From: Planctomycetota bacterium
GTDB lineage: Bacteria > Planctomycetota > MHYJ01 > JACQXL01 > JAVHLO01
Direction of reading: 5' to 3'
Length of the DNA stretch: 6,064 bases
NCBI GenBank assembly: GCA_031082105.1
Contig: JAVHLO010000221.1
Coordinates: 1-6,064, forward strand
A program made the translations under genes and the position numbers. A model generated the notes under the pieces. The model had not been told where the DNA came from. It saw nothing but the letters and a program-made list of their open reading frames with translations, and made no database searches. Shown piece by piece: positions 6,040 through 6,064 of the stretch (its first letter is position 1; each line of letters opens with the position of its first letter).

Positions 6040-6064
6040 TTGAGTGGCGCGGGCGAGAGCAAGA

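Noticed and set aside
5986..6064. A leucine-rich membrane segment as the start of a further plus-strand gene
   Set aside because: A stop lies at 5983-5985, there is no ATG or ribosome site, and the leucine run arises from the hexamer repeat.

Overview
The window is GC-rich bacterial chromosome with five protein genes in two divergent groups: three on the minus strand (left half) and two on the plus strand (right half). Prepilin-like and pseudopilin-like proteins, hydrophobic leaders with long acidic or Ser/Gly linkers, a HEAT-repeat envelope protein and a CTGCTC-type hexamer microsatellite would fit an uncultured member of the PVC group (Planctomycetota, Lentisphaerota, Kiritimatiellota) or a similar lineage. 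That assignment is a weak inference; no marker gene or RNA gene is present.

Minus strand, right to left. A CDP-alcohol phosphatidyltransferase (about 2271-3212) with a complete catalytic motif is the clearest enzyme. A 268-nt gap follows, holding a near-consensus sigma-70-type promoter (TTGATT, 17 nt, TATAAT) with a 14-bp perfect palindrome of CRP/FNR type just upstream. This promoter should drive a two-gene pilus operon: a PilX-like minor pilin with an unexpected eight-cysteine C-terminal tail (647-2002), and, 14 nt on, a type IV prepilin-like protein with a textbook cleavage site that runs off the left edge (632 to 1).

Divergent control region (3213-3560). It holds a 79-bp inverted repeat made of two 28-bp arms, and one candidate promoter for each direction. 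The inverted repeat would lie in the 5' leader of the phosphatidyltransferase transcript.

Plus strand, left to right. A membrane-anchored protein has a C-terminal half resembling the globular head of GspG/DUF1559-type pseudopilins but no prepilin cleavage site (3561-4352). Two nucleotides later comes a membrane-anchored HEAT-repeat protein of unknown function (4355-5968). The two are almost certainly co-transcribed and probably act together at the cell envelope. The last 96 nt hold no gene that can be supported, only a hexanucleotide repeat.

Overall, four of the five genes encode envelope proteins with one N-terminal membrane segment and an exported domain, and three of those have pilin-like parts; the fifth is a lipid or polar-head-group synthase. 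No mobile genes, CRISPR arrays, tRNA or rRNA were seen.
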